DNA of 64,000 nucleotides from Tetrastigma voinierianum (Eukaryota > Streptophyta > Magnoliopsida > Vitales > Vitaceae). The DNA lies in NCBI GenBank assembly GCA_016808115.1, contig JAEQBH010005073.1:115079-179078 (forward strand). The letters are read 5' to 3'. The number at the start of each line of letters is the position of its first letter. Within the stretch, counting starts at the first letter, position 1. Below the pieces are notes generated by a model. The model saw only the letters and a list, made by a program, of their open reading frames with translations, did no database searches and was not told the origin of the DNA. Both the position numbers and the translations under genes were made by a program. This document shows positions 1-13,621 of this stretch, one piece after another.

Positions 1-1389
1 TAAACTCTATAGTGACCATATACTCAATGAAGATGAAGACGCATGACATAGCAGACTTTGTTTCCTGAAACTTCTGGATTTGTAGTTTTTAAGATATCAT
101 CGATTTGTCACTTATTTTTTTAGTACTTTTGAATATGAAATATGTTTTTATTAGTTTTGTTTATTTACTCTTTGATATATTTATGATTTGATGTTTCATT
201 TTTATCATGAAACTAACTGATTAGTTGTACTTCATTAATTCTAATTATTATGTGATTAGAGTTAGTGCTTAATAGCTATTAGTTAGTTTGGTTATAAATT
301 TATAATAGATAATAACATTATTTACGTCTTATTATACTTTAACATTATTATATTGTCTAAGCTCCACTAATATGATTAACTATTATTAAAACACTCAGAT
401 TTTGTTTTATTCTCAAAGAATGACAAAATTAGATAAATTATAGTTAGCATTTTACCCTGTCCGTTGACCATAAATTTCGCACTTCATATCAAGCTCTGGA
501 TAACTGTCAAAGCCAGTCCAAAAATGCTGTCAAACTGGTCTCACCATTTATCACAATATCAGAGTCGGCCACCTCGCTTTCTCGCCATACCAGTAAGGCC
601 AGTGGATGGGCTGCTTCAGAATAGCTAAAGCTTTAAAAAGCAAATGTTTAATGGGAGAACAGGTACATACGCCTAAGGCAATATTGCGTGATGTACCGGC
701 TTGGAGATAAGGGTTAAGGTCCTTTAGATTCAGGAGGTCTTGTGAGTTAGAATTTGGATCTATCCTTCCACTAAACCACTAAATAGAAAACTGAAGGAAC
801 AAACATCTAGGAATTCTTTACTTATTGCTGTTTGTGCTGTAATGGTAACTCAACCTACTAGAATGGAGATCACATGAAGTGGAAGTTCATACTGTAAATA
901 ATGCTCATCATTCATTTACCATGAAATGCATCATCGCTTTATATTTATTGAGCGTTCATCCATATGGTGTAGATAAAGTCTATTCCTCAGATCGTCGAGG
1001 TCGAGTTGCAAACCTAATTAATACCCATATTCTTTACTGATGATGCCTAGATGCAGCAACACACGATGGCCCGCCCGCACACGGAAGTGAGGCCGTCTCC
1101 AGCCCGCCGCCTCCCAGAGCTCCTCATGAACATCCGACAGCATGGCCTATTAGCGTTAACCCGTAAAGTACAACTTGTAGTTGAGAAATCAATGTGGATG
1201 ATAGGTTGCTTGAGTCACATTAAGAAACATTAGTTCATAGAATTTTTAATTCACCATGTTTTGTGATTCATACTTATTTATCCTAAGACTGGTTCATAGC
1301 CTATGGGCACCAAATCTCATGCATTAGATTTATAGTATTCTCTATTTAGTCTTTCTTCTTCTCTTACACTTATACCTTCATGGAGGATT
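1..1389. other. Intergenic DNA, no gene recognised
   Basis: AT-rich sequence with a more GC-rich island at about 470-720 and 1050-1150. The only open frame of note (60 codons from 1051) has no family resemblance I recognise. The GC-richer islands may be remnants of a coding repeat, but no domain motif could be read on either strand. Confidence 0.3.
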
Positions 1390-2000
1390 GTTGAGTGTTA
1401 TGGAGAATAATGTGAAGAAATGTCATGTGATATTTCAAAATTAACTTTGGCCAAGTCATTTAATCTCACCAATTTGTTTTGTTAACCAAGTCAAATTGAA
1501 ATATGATCTTTTCTTTAAGTTTTGGCACCTTGTAGAGAGATCCGTTGGGACTCCACCCATATAAAGGTGTCCCTCCCTCTTCTACATTTCTCACACACTT
1601 CCATCTTGGGAGATCTCCTCACCCAGCTCTCCCTCTCTTCTCTTGCTCAAAGTGCTCTTTCAAGCACTCTTCTGCTCAAGTGCTTCCAAGACTCTCGCTT
1701 CAACTGCTTCCCTAAGCACTCCCTTTCTCAAAGTGCTCCCAGCACTTTCTATTAAGTTTCGTCATTTCATACCAAGACATCGAAGTGAATATCATTGTCT
1801 GCTTATTGTATCTCACTTTGGCGAATATAAATCCCATGTTATCGTTATTGAATCCTGAGGGAGTTAATCTGGCTCTCATCGCACTGTTACAAATCTAAGA
1901 GAGCGAATCTACTTTAAGAACGCTTTATTGCACGCCTCAAATATCCACCAGAAGTAAATCATCTTACCACATTTGTTCCTTGTTTGATCTGTTTTGGGCT
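1390..2000 (+). repeat. LTR-like fragment with TATA box and CT-rich leader
   Basis: A TATATAAA-like box near 1558 is followed by a CT-rich leader carrying imperfect repeats of the words AGTGCTC and AGCACTC (about 1645-1750). After that come a GAGGGAGTTAATCTGG stretch and an AAGAACGCTTTATTGC stretch. This order (TATA box, CT-rich R region, structured U5) is what a retrotransposon LTR looks like. I see neither a second LTR nor a primer-binding site, so a lone LTR fragment is inferred. A host promoter with its 5' UTR is the alternative. Confidence 0.35.
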
Positions 2001-2459
2001 AATTCAAACTCCCTAATCTTTTCTAAAAGACCTTCTTTAGTGATATCAAAACCTATAACTGTAAGTGATAATTACAAGATAATGTCTAAGAAAGTCCCAT
2101 CAACAAAGTACGATAAAAGCCCAAGACAAGAAGGAGGCCGACCACTGCGACTTCCACTTATCTGAGTGAATTTTCACAAATTCTAATACATCCCTCACTC
2201 ACTGCCTTGGTTTCACATAAAAAAGACATAAGAGGAACCAACAACCAAAAATATCAAGAAATTATTCCATCCAAATGAACTTGTTGAAAATTTTACATTG
2301 CCTAGATAATAATCATAATCTAAGAAATTATTATTACAAATATATTTGTTTCCAATAGTCCTTGATAAATTGAGCAAATTCAATCAAGAAACAAGGGAGA
2401 TCCATCCTACCATTTCTTTTCAACAAATACTCAAAAGTGGAAAGGCTCAATTTCACCTG

Positions 2460-5400
2460 AAAAGCAGATGATCCCTCAGAATCAGAGTGAGCAGCTGCCA
2501 AATTCCTTCCGGGATGAATTCCCAGATCCTCTCTTCCAAATAGATCCGTCCCAAACTCATAGGCATGTGTCGCTTCGTCCGGGGAAAATCAAGAGTTCTG
2601 TGGTGGGCTTCAGCTGAGACGAGGGCGTCTCACCACCTAGCAGCATGCCTGAAATGCGCATTCCGTCAATCATGCCACGAACAAATCTAACAAAGCTACC
2701 TCTTTGATCCTGTGAACATGGTGCACAACGGAAAGCTGCGATCACCTATATCCTGCAGGGTTCTCCGAAGGCAAGCCCATGTACTTCTCCGTGTAGAATG
2801 TGTCGTAGCCATCCCACGACGTGACCGGGGCACCCGAAACGGCGCAGCGGAAGACGTCTGGGAACCTCGCCAGAGTCATGGCTGAGAGATACCCAGCCGT
2901 GTAGCTCCATCCGTACAGCGCCCATTACGACTTCACTTCCGCCAGGCCTTCTGATAAGCCACTAGCCCGGTGTGAGCTGGTCATCAGCATCAATCCGGCC
3001 AGCATTGTATTTCAGGCAACTTTCAAACTTCAGCCCACGACGGGACGTTCCTCTGTTGTCTAACTGCAGAAAGTAAAGCATTCAGGCCAATGAATACCAT
3101 CTTAGAAAGAATTAACAGTGACGGACCTAACCTTAGCCCCGGGGAGGCATACGGCCCCCTTGAAATTTTTTGCAAAAAAATTCTCACTTATAATCAGTTG
3201 GATTGGAACCCTCACCGTTAAATTATGCCCCCTAATCAATAAAATCTTATACTACTAGGTTATCATTCCAAGTCTGCCAATATATATATATATGCCCTTT
3301 TTGAACTAAATATCTGGGTCCATCACTGAATTAATGTCATAATAGTTGAGGTATTAGCATTAAAAACACTGACCTTCCATACTAGGATGCCTCTGCTACG
3401 TAAATACTGAGCTCCTGCACGACTGTATTCATCCAAGAATCATAAAACAAGCTGCACTAGCCACCAGACACTGACCAAGGTTTTGTACGGCGGAGGTCCG
3501 AATCTCGTTTCATCAGGCTTATACATCGCTCCATATAGTATAGTTCCATCGTTTGCCTGTACTTGAATTTTTTTTTTATTTCGAGGTCTGCTGAAGCCTC
3601 GTTTGAATCTGGGAATATTGAATGGTTGCTCACACAGAGGCTCAAATCCTTGCTTCCATCGATTAACGAGCAAAGTAAAACTTAGGAAAATCCATGAATC
3701 ATGAATGTCAACAAAGTTTCAGATCTGGTGGTTGAAGCGACAACCATGTGCTTCCCTTGCCATGAGTCAACCCTCAGAAAAATTCAGGTTTCACTGCCAT
3801 CGACAAATAGTTTAGCACAGTAAAGGCGCTTGGACCTGGGGCCCATCAAGGTTCCAGTAAAATACACTCAGTCCTGCAGCCTCATTTCTATACCAGCAAT
3901 TTGCTCCAACTATCCAATTCCTTCGTTATCGGTCCTGCCACCCCATTTGCATCATCGTGCATAAAGATGCCTAAATCCCGTCTTCACTGGCCCAGATGTG
4001 ATCCTATCGGTTGCCTCCTTGTCAAGAGGAAACAATCAAAGTTACTCATGTATCTTGTTCTTCTACCAGCATACAACTTTTCTTGCCCCAGACTGATATC
4101 AAACTCTAGGATCTTTAATTTGGAATGAGACCTGTTCAAAACCTGTGCAGTGAGTATGTTTCCATGCATCCAATTTACTCTGGCTAAATACTCCCTCTTC
4201 GCTGTTCTATCATGCTTCTCCACAGAAGAGATCCATCCATGAAATAGGCTTCCTATTGAAGGTACTACCCTCCTGGAGGTGGATTCTTTGGCATTTGGTA
4301 AGCCCCAGCAAAGGGGATATGCATGGTCTCCTGTGCATCAGCACCAACTGAGCTTTTTACCCCGGTGCATGATTCGGGAAAAGCGGTATCTCAGATGCAA
4401 TCAACTTATGAATGCAATGAATTGCTATCCAATGACCACCAGTACCCATTCTCCTTCCGATCCATCTCCTACAACTGTGCAAAACCATAGCGACCAGAGA
4501 AAATTGTTACTTGTATAAGCGCCATTTTGCCTGCTTCTTGTTCGAGAAAGAAGTAAAATATGATGGAAGAATGAAACTCTTACCTGGCTATATATTCCTG
4601 CAAGCCCATGGGTCTGACATGCACAAGAAAATACATCATATCTAGAGAAAGATCTTGAAAAAAAAATGATAGGTAACAAATTCAGACTCTTCAACTAGCT
4701 CAGGAAAAATGAGAAAGTAGATACTGCACCAATAAAAGCACATGATCGTACAGACAAGCACCCAAACCAAAAATTGCTACAAAATATTGAAAATATTAGT
4801 GCTTAATTTGTTGCAATGGTGTTTTTGACATGCACAAATATAATCTGGCAGGTAGATTTAGTTTTCTCCTTTTAGTGCAATTGGGGAACTCATCAACCAG
4901 AAGCACAATCTGTATGTTCATTTTCTATATTTTCCAAGCTCCACTTCCATGATTTTTTCCAGAAGCATACAATGTAAGTACTTTAAATTTAAGACTGAGG
5001 GAAGACAAATTCACAGCACTAGGACAACTGAGTCAGACAATCAGCAAGACATAGTCGAGTTTAGTCCCAGAATAGTACTTTAAAATGTAATAAAACCAAT
5101 TTAGTATAGGTTTGAAGCTCCCAAATCCAGTAAGTCTTCATCAAAACCAGAATGCTTTATTGCGTTTTTAAATTTTTTAAATACTTAAAAAACTATTGTC
5201 ACCAACTAGGTTTTAATTTTTAAAGCTTGAACTCAGAATACTTTATCAGCTGCTTTAAACACTTGTTTGGGAATTTTTCGAACTCGTATTTAGACGCAGA
5301 ATTATTTTAAAAGTACTATTTTAAGATAAAACTCACAAGTAGTAAGAGCATTAAATAAAGAAGAATATCCAACATGGACAATGGAAATATAGCAGCTTAC

Positions 5401-6425
5401 AAGGTATTGCCGGCGGCACTAAAACAATGTTAATTGTCTCGTTCATTGTCCGAGAGATTTATAACATGCAACTCATGATCTCTTTACGATAAGCAAGTTA
5501 CGGTTCCACTGGAGACGATGTGGGTCTATAATTGCAGATAACGATGTAATTTGCAGCTAGAAGCACCGGTTTTGAAACAACCTAATTCCTGGAAATAGAT
5601 CTGATCAGTAGAGAGGGAACCCAGTCATTTCAAGTTCAAAACATTAAAAAAACGACAGATAATAACATTACAGAACAAGTAATAATGATATCTAAAGGTT
5701 AATTCTGGTATACGAATGTAGATATCAATCCCAAAACAATAGTAAGTAGTTCAGGGTGGGTCTGATAACATTCATTGGTAAGAATTGCATTTATGGTGAT
5801 CTATTTCCATTCTTTTTTGATGAGTGAGATCTATTTCATTCTATCACATCTATATCGGATAATTAGTTGATAGGAGGGTGTTTTTTGATATTCAGAGAAA
5901 GTAAGAAATTTCACATGAAGTTGAGAAACAAACAATAATATAACAACAATTAATACTGGAGATTTAGGAACAAACCCCAAGCAGGTGTGCGGCACCATGA
6001 TCGTTTTCTTCTTTGAGCTTTTGTCTTTCGCCATTCGTATCTCTGTTATTCTAACCCACGCCCCCTTGATCTCTCCTCCCTCAACTTCTCTTCTGGAGAC
6101 ATAAAGGTTACTGGGCCCAGCCCCGCCATCTGGAGGATTCAGTTAACTCCTGCTTACATGTTTCAAGATCAAAAGTAAAAACTTCCCTATTCAAAGTGTG
6201 ATCAGGACTGAATAGATAAGTGATCAAACTATCATCAGGACTAAAACTGATCGAAGTAGGAGCAACATATCCAGGCAATGGGAATTGAACTATCTCTTCG
6301 ATAGGAAAAGGTGATTTGCAACTGACAGACTGTGTACACAGGTGTCTGTTAGGAGGCATTTCGCAAGGGGATGATCTTGATCGTTTCAGATTCTTCTTAT
6401 TCTCGTTCTCTACTGATTGCATCAC
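2460..6425 (-). pseudogene. Dipeptidyl peptidase IV-like (S9B prolyl oligopeptidase) pseudogene
   Basis: Reading right to left, the conserved blocks of plant S9B serine peptidases appear in the correct order, separated by introns. The N-terminal part (6425-6108) carries SPDDSLITYLFSPDHTLNR. It is followed by SSKKKTIMVP (near 6010), a GYWWSLDS block (near 4430-4470), EYLARVNWMHGNILTAQVL (4100-4200), NDGTILYGAMYKPDE (3500-3560), the nucleophile region (2760-2930) and the C-terminal block with ELLIFP and the catalytic histidine region (2480-2600). An intact enzyme would remove X-Pro dipeptides using a beta-propeller plus an alpha/beta hydrolase. Here the blocks lie in shifting frames. TAA at 2925-2927 precedes the active site, and the nucleophile motif GWSYGGY reads GWSYTAGY. 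Retained introns indicate a duplicated rather than retrocopied gene. The start at 6425 is the first Met of the conserved leader. The family call is firm; that the locus is dead follows from the lesions unless they are sequence errors. Confidence 0.85.
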
Positions 6426-7560
6426 AAAAAAGCCAATCCGTTTGAAATAAATTGATAGCAGAACATGAATCTGTCAATAATTGGAGAGGAATCATCAATA
6501 ACATGCAATTGAAACTGCTAAAATCAGAGAGAGAGAGAGACCAAATAAAGGAACGCATCGTGTTTGAATGCAAATTCCTGAAGTGTTCAATCAATCAATT
6601 GCGTTAAACCTCAGCAAAGCTCAAGGCAATGATAATATCTACCAAGAATCTGTTTGGTTAATTAGAAAATGTAAGAAAAATAAAATGAATAAAAAGTTTG
6701 ACTTTTCTAACCATTTCAGTGACAGTGAAAAAGTTCTAAAATCTTCCTAATGTATACACAATGATAAACACATATTTTAAGAGAACCACGTATACAAGAA
6801 ACAGAGCGACTCTGTTCTTCCAGAATATCTCTCTGTGACATTCTCTCAAACACATTTGAGATTACTGCATTTTATCTCCCACCAAGAATAGACGACTAAG
6901 ACCACCTCCAGTTATTTGCCGTTTAGTCACTAGAAAATAAAAAAACTAAAAAAAGACAAATTTTCAAGCAACTATTTCCAAGAACTGAAACTAATGTTTC
7001 CAATTTTGAATCTTAGACCTTCCAACTACTTAGCTTAAGTCACATATCAAGCCAGCCTCCCATAGCAAAAAAAAAAGTAAATAAATAAATAAAATCCTAA
7101 TACCTAATACCTGCTCCTTCGTTTTCGTTAAACTTCCTCTATTTTCTCAACAAGCAAACACAGAAAAATAGAAATCCTAATAAGTAATACCTGCTATTTT
7201 TGGAAACTCTACGACTTGGAGAACACAATCCACTGTTCCGAACCACAACACGGAAAACGGCACCGTCAGACCTTTTCATGATATCGACACTTTTCCACCT
7301 TTCAGATGTTCAGGAGTAGAAAATCATGTGCGAATTGGAATCGGAATCGGAATCAGGTCGGAATCGGATACTGGGAAAAGAAACAAAGTTGAATCTCATA
7401 GAATGAGAAAGGGATGGAAAGACGAGAAAAAAAGTGAGAATTGGGTTCCTTGGAAATGAATTCGGCGGATCAGAAAGTGGAATTCGTTTTCCGGGAAAAT
7501 GGTGTTTGGTTGGTGGAATGAGAATACTAGAAACGCGTTCTATGACACGCTATAAAAATA
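6426..7560 (-). promoter_or_regulatory. Upstream region and probable 5' UTR of the S9B pseudogene
   Basis: Sequence upstream of the Met codon at 6425 on the minus strand. It includes a GA/CT run near 6530 and a GC-richer block at 7200-7550 that may hold the first non-coding exon. No confident TATA box or splice pair could be fixed, so the limits are approximate. Confidence 0.3.
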
Positions 7561-10500
7561 GGAATTATGTTAAGGTGCAATGCACCCAAGGAATAAAATA
7601 AAGTAAAACCCAAGATTAAAATATGTGCTATCTATCACTTAATTATTTTTTTTTAAATTTATCTATCACTTAATTTTTATTTTTTTATATATATTCCTAA
7701 TTTTAAATAGTAAATTATGTCCTTGAAAATCCAACTTCAGATACTTTATTTTATGTCTTTTATTTATTTATTTATTTTTATCAAACCATTAAATGTCTTT
7801 AGCTAATATATACACAAATGAAAGAAGATATCTTTTACCTATTTTAACAATAAATATTTTATCACTTAATTTAAACATCTATCACTCAATTTGAAATACA
7901 TATATTCCAAATAATAAATTTATTTATAAGACAGCAATAAAATTACATTAATAAAAAATCGAAAAGTCTTCACATCCTAACACTATTAAATACGTTCGGC
8001 CGCACAGGCACATAATTAAAACGTAAAACAAGTTATGTTAAATTTTATTATTGTTATTATTTATAAATTTGAATTTTATCTATACACTAAATATCATTTA
8101 CTTATTTTTTTACTTTTATTCATTTAATTTGTGTATTTTACATATTACCGTTGAAAAGTGCTTCAGTTCGTTTTAATTTTTTTGGAAAGGAATTTCTTCT
8201 TAATTTTTTAATTATTGAAATATGTAAATGTTAGGCGATTGAGTAGGAGTATCTTATAAAAAGAGATATAAATGGGGTAATGAAAATTCAAATCTGATAT
8301 TCCTTCTTATAATAAATGGGAAAAGAAAATCCGAAAATAGATAAGGAGAGAGAAGGTGAGGGTGAAGCTCCGTACGCCACGTGTTGTGTTTGTGTCAATC
8401 ACCGCCTTTGTCCCTTTCTCTCTCTGGATTTCACACCCCAGTCCCCCACCATCTCCATCTCATGTATTTTTTCTTTCTTTCTTTTTAAAACTTAATATTT
8501 TAATTATTACTTGACAATTCGTATTAATATATCGCGTTCTTGTAATATCAAATAATAAGCATTGATCAATCCAAACATGATACTAATAATAATCATATTA
8601 AAAATATATATTCTGACACGACATAACATTAGTTGAGGCGTGACCCGACATATAAGCTAGATTATAAGCAAATTAATTCGACATTATATTTGGTTTAAAA
8701 TGTTGCTTTGACACTAATAACTTATAAATTTTGATTGCTCTAATTGTATAATTAACGGGTCAATTTTAGATTTATCTGAGTTGAATCGAAAATAACCCAT
8801 TTGTTAAACGAGTTCTGCTTAATTCAGCCACGGCCATAATTCATGTCGATTCAGTCTTCTTTATCGAATAAATGTCGAATTTTGTCAGTCGTATATTCAT
8901 AGCTTTTGAAAGCGTTAAATTATTAAATGCAATATGAGTTTAAGCGTATTCTTTTCTTTTAATCTTTTGCGAATTTTTGCAAATGATTATTTTAAGGTTA
9001 CTTTGTTGAGCATCTGATGTTTTAAAAGTGTCTTAGATGGATTGGTTGTAGTTGGGCCTTGAACAAGCGACAAAATGGAAATTCGATTGAATGTTAATCT
9101 TTTTTCTTTTTACCGGTAGTTAAACCGATTGAACCCACGGTTGAACTTGTAAAATTCATTTATAATTATTTTTATTTTTAATAATATTAATTATCACATT
9201 TATGATATTCTTGGTTCGGTGTCGGTTGTCAGTCAACCAAGCGGTCGACCGGTTATTGATGATTCGTGAATTGAGTAAGCTTTCGATTGATCGTCCGGTC
9301 GATTTTTAAAAGCGTTTAGCGTACTAATGATGATCAAAAGGAAGAAAGTGATTAAAAATTTAATTAATACAAAATTGAAATGACTAGTATTTTATAAATG
9401 ATTTTGGGGGGAAGCATATGTGATAATGAAATGGTAATTTAGATGGACCTTTTTTAAAGGTTAAGAATAATTAGTTAAAAAAAGTCATTTGAAAAAGTTT
9501 AGCATAAAATTAAAATCTTCTCTTAAAAAAACTAGAAATAAAAGTAATGTTGCTTCCTTCCAACATACTTTAATTTATGTGAAAACTATTTTATGAAACG
9601 AGATTTTTTCTTCTTCTTCTTTAGGATAAGGACAAAAGAATATGTCAATATAAATAAATAAATAAATTGTTAGTGAGCAAAGGAATCTGGGTGTTCATCA
9701 CTTTTTTATTAATCCTATTTGCATAGGTTGCTAAGGAGATAATATTTATTAAAATTAGTTAGGGGTTGGGTTTTAAAGAGATAATATTTATTAAACTTAA
9801 GGATTGGGTTTTTGTAAGATAAGTGATAACCATCCGCATCCACCCTCTTAATTATTTTTAAAATCATGGGTATGGTTGTTTTCGGTATTTGAAAACTATT
9901 TTTTTGTTATGAAATAAAACACATTTGGTTCTTTTTTTTTTTAAAAAAAAACCCAAGATTCTAAAGAACAAGAATAATTTTTGAAAAACACAAAAAATAT
10001 GTCCACTGTATTTTCAAAAACGGTTATAAAAAAAAAAGAGTTTAAAAAATATGAACCAATCACATCCCAAGATTCTATCAAATATGGGCAAAATCAATGA
10101 ATGGGATTCGTACCCTTATATACATACTTAAAAGCAAAAAGGAAAATCCTAAACCCTTATATCATAAATGAATGGGGGATAATACGGGTATGAGGGAGAA
10201 GAGAACAAAGTACAGTTCGACGGGCAAAATATAGAGTTTTAGTTTTTTTGAAAAAAAAAATTATTAAAATAATTTGAAAATAAAAATAATGTTTAAATTA
10301 GTATATAAATAATAATGTCCCTTTGTCCTTATTATAAGCATTTATTTTAGTAACGTTTATATCTGTAAAGCATTTATATCGCATTAATTAAAAATCCGCC
10401 TCGCATTTATGATTATTATTTTTTAAAAGTCGATATCGTAGTGGTGATACGATATTAAGCTTAAAAAAATTAAATACTATAATTAATGATTGTAGTATTA

Positions 10501-11070
10501 CTATTCACATATTATTTTAAATATTATTTTTATTTTCAAACTATTTTAATAATTTTTTTCCTAAAAAACATAAATAAATCCAAAGCTCCAAAATGTATGG
10601 GGACAAAGGCATGTCTCCTGTTTTAAGATTTCCATTCTTTGTCTCTTTCATTGCTCCTATCAACCCATGACTCACTCATCAAACTTGGATCCTCCTATTT
10701 GTGGGTCCACACATCAACCTCCACTTGATTAGAAATTATCCTCCTATTCCAATGGGTTGCCCACACCTCTCCAACCCTTTCGTCTCTCTAATATGGAGGG
10801 TCAAACAATCCGAATGGAATCCACTACAACTTCCAAATACACAGATATAGATCAAAGATTCAAATTGTAGAGAATGAGCTCATGACCTTTTGTCTAACCA
10901 AGTTCTACTGAGACTCGAACATTAAACTTGTTTTAAAGCCAGTGAACATTCTATCACTTGAGCTAGACATGATGAGCAATTTTGATACCATGTTAAATGT
11001 CTAACTTTCATAAATACTCAAATTTATAGGATTTTGGTTTGATATAAATATCATGCCTTTAGCAATTATC
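7561..11070. other. AT-rich intergenic DNA
   Basis: Long A and T runs with no coding frame of interest. A GC-richer stretch at 8340-8460 contains CCACGTGT with the G-box core CACGTG at 8378-8383, followed by a CT-rich tract. This resembles a plant promoter or 5' leader, but no gene follows on either strand. Runs such as those at 9900-10030 and 10240-10270 look like A/T-rich non-autonomous elements without clear ends. Confidence 0.35.
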
Positions 11071-11075
11071 ATGTT
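11071..11075. repeat. Target-site duplication ATGTT, left copy
   Basis: Identical to 19854-19858, immediately outside the right LTR. It shows that the Gypsy element and both its LTRs came from one integration. Confidence 0.9.
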
Positions 11076-11556
11076 TGGAAAGGGGTGAGGAATCCTTCCA
11101 CAATAATTTTTATTTCTCTTCTAATGAATACCGTTAATCTCACTGACCAAAATTCCCTTTCCGGATACAAGCCCATAATATATATACGAATCTATGAGGT
11201 GGGCAGTTATCAAATAGACAATTATGAGGTGGACATTTATGACTGGTTTACAATTCCTGGTGTAACGCTTACGTTACGCATTGATGGTGACATAATGTCA
11301 GTCGAGGTGGATAACCATTTTATCTTGATGCTCGAGGTGACTTATCTCGATACTTGAGGTGATGGAGGTGGTGAATTACTCTTCGGCCTTCGCAATTATC
11401 CGTCAGCAGTCCTTGTCGAGCTTGGGTCACTCACACGACAGCTCACGTGAACAGGTTCGAGTCCCTCACATGACTATCATGTGTTTGGATCCTCTGCGTG
11501 AGTGAAGTTGAGTCCCTCATGGCCCGCCACGCGTGGTTGTGGCATATCCCATTCCA
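11076..11556 (-). repeat. 3' LTR of the Gypsy element
   Basis: About 481 bp, matching 19385-19853. Shared segments include GGGGTGAGGAATCCTTCCAC near the start, the word CCCATAATATATATA, and GTGGCATATCCCATTCCA at the end. The middle third is strongly diverged between the copies. Confidence 0.9.
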
Positions 11557-11568
11557 CTAGTCCCCTTA
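11557..11568 (-). other. Polypurine tract of the Gypsy element
   Basis: On the minus strand the bases directly before the 3' LTR read TAAGGGGACTAG. This is a purine-rich run in the position where plus-strand DNA synthesis is primed. Confidence 0.55.
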
Positions 11569-12312
11569 GCGTCGTTTCAAGCCATTAGGGTTGGAATGAC
11601 GGTAGACTCTTTGGGCTTCGTGCGTCGCGAAGTCGTCGTTGCATTGACATTCCATGATCAGTTGCACCACGGTGTGAATTTTGAGCTGGGCATGTCTCTA
11701 ATGACCAATGAATTAAATCTTGAAGGTGGGCATGAAAATCCCGAGGCGCAAAGCGTCATGTATCAATGGTACCTCTCCTTTATAATTAAGTATTGTAGGC
11801 TAGGCTATTGAGTTGGCTATGAGGTGAGGCCGTCGCTCGTGGTGACCTGAGCCTTCCTCGAATGAGTGCTTCGAGCCTCGATAGTATGGAACTGCGAGCC
11901 AACGGGAAGAAACTCGGGGTCTGCCGGTGCAGCGAGGAGGACTTTTGAAGGAGCTTGGGTCTTGCCAGTTCCAATCGGTGAGGGGACTTTTGAAGCTATG
12001 GCGTCGGCGAGTACTGAACCCATCATTATTATTTTACAAGAGTTTCCAAGTGTTGCTTAACTGGATCTCAGGACCCAGCTTCCTTAAGTGTGCCCGGTCA
12101 AAGGTGGTTTGTTCAGCAATTATCTTTGTTTGCTTTTAATAGAATACACCTTTTGTCATTAAAGCTGGAGCATCGCATTTGTTGCCACTTCCCATTTGTC
12201 GAGGCTAAGCATTCATCCCATAAACTTGATTTCATAGAAATGAAGAAAAACACTATATGGACTTAAGCTGCAGGAATTGGTAAGACATCGAAATTTGTAG
12301 CTAGAGCTTAAG

Positions 12313-12555
12313 ATAATCATCTCATAAAAATGGAGAAACAACCATCTCGTCAAAGCTGGAGAAAAGAATCATCTCATTAAAGCGGAGAAGAAATCATCTC
12401 GATGTAAACTAGGAAATAATCATCTCATTGTCACAGAGAAAAATCATCTCATTAAACTGGAGAAAGAATCATCTCATCAAACTAGAGAAACAAGCATCGC
12501 ATTAAACTGGAGAAACAACCATCTCATTAACGATCGTCTCATTAAAGCTGGAAAG
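12313..12555 (+). repeat. Short tandem repeat, unit about 27 nt
   Basis: About nine imperfect copies of a unit resembling AATCATCTCATTAAACTGGA with a GAA-rich tail. It sits between the integrase and the 3' LTR of the Gypsy element. No protein reading is conserved across units. Confidence 0.75.
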
Positions 12556-12882
12556 ATGTGGTTTCCTTGGTTAGCTAGTACGGACATCTCCTTGTGATGG
12601 AGACTTAGTAGAAATTACTTCTTTAAATAGGCCAAGTTATAGGGCGATCTTCATCTACCCGCTCGGGGATTGTATTTAGTATACACCATAGACCCCTCAT
12701 CCGCAATTATGAAGGACTTCCAATTTGGTTTCGTTGCCACTCATAAGAAATTTAAGTGAAGAATGAATCTCATTTTAAAATCTTTTGGCTGATGAGTTTC
12801 TCCCTCTAAGAAAATTTTCTGGTGGAATCTCGACCATTCTTATGGCTGCTCGATCTCGTTTCACTTCGAGCTCGTCTAGAAC

Positions 12883-13621
12883 CTAGGAGAGCTCCAAGGG
12901 GTCACTTGTACGCAGGGTGTCGAGGTCAGACTCAACAGGAATCAATGCTTCGACTCCAAACGCGAGGGCATACAGGGTCTCTCCAGTAGGTTGTTTTAGG
13001 GTGGTGCTATAAGCCCATAGCGCAATAGGCAGTTCGTCTACCCATTTTCCCTTTATCGATGTCATAGTTTTTCGGATGGCAGTAATGTCTTGTTTGTGAC
13101 TTCTGCTTGGCCATTGGACTGGGGATATCGAGGTGTGAAATGAACGTTTTGATCTCATGTACTCGATCTGAAATTGTTGAAAGGGCTTGCTAATGAATTG
13201 TGAACCATTGTCCAAAACGATGTAATGGGGCACCCCAAATCGACATTAAATGTTCTTCTGCACAAACTCTGTGAGCTAGATCGCCTTATTCTGCGCATAA
13301 GCCTCGACTTCTACCCACTTGGTGAAATAATCTGTGGCTACCAAAATAAATTTTCGTTTGCCTATGGCGAGGTAACAAACCTGATATCAATGACCCTTGT
13401 AAAAAGGCCACGAACTTGACGGGAAAGTAGTGTTGTCGTTTGGGACGCGAATAATATTGCCCGAACTTCTGGCAAATGTCACAATTTCTCATGAACAACT
13501 CGAAATCTTGCTTCATCGTAGGCCAATAAAACCCTTGTGTCATAATTCTGTGACATAATGATCGGCCACCAATATGAGTTCCACAAATGCCGCCATGGAT
13601 TTGTTCAATGATTTGTTTCAC
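12883..13621 (-). pseudogene. Gypsy integrase, broken
   Basis: The frame 13621-13286 carries the zinc-binding HHCC-type domain (THIGGRSLCHRIMTQGFYWPT, then CDICQKFG). The frame 13233-12883 carries the core, with VLDNGSQF around a catalytic Asp and the later KGKWVDELPIALWAYSTT block. Integrase joins retroelement cDNA to host DNA. The two halves are in different frames, and a stop separates zinc finger and core, so it is inactive. Confidence 0.85.

Noticed and set aside
5831..6034. 67-codon frame starting MAKDKSSKKK as a separate small gene
   Set aside because: SSKKKTIMVP is an internal block of the S9B peptidase; the Met is not a start.
12313..12555. CRISPR-like appearance of evenly spaced 27-nt repeats
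   Set aside because: There are no unique spacers, the units are contiguous and degenerate, and the context is a plant retrotransposon.
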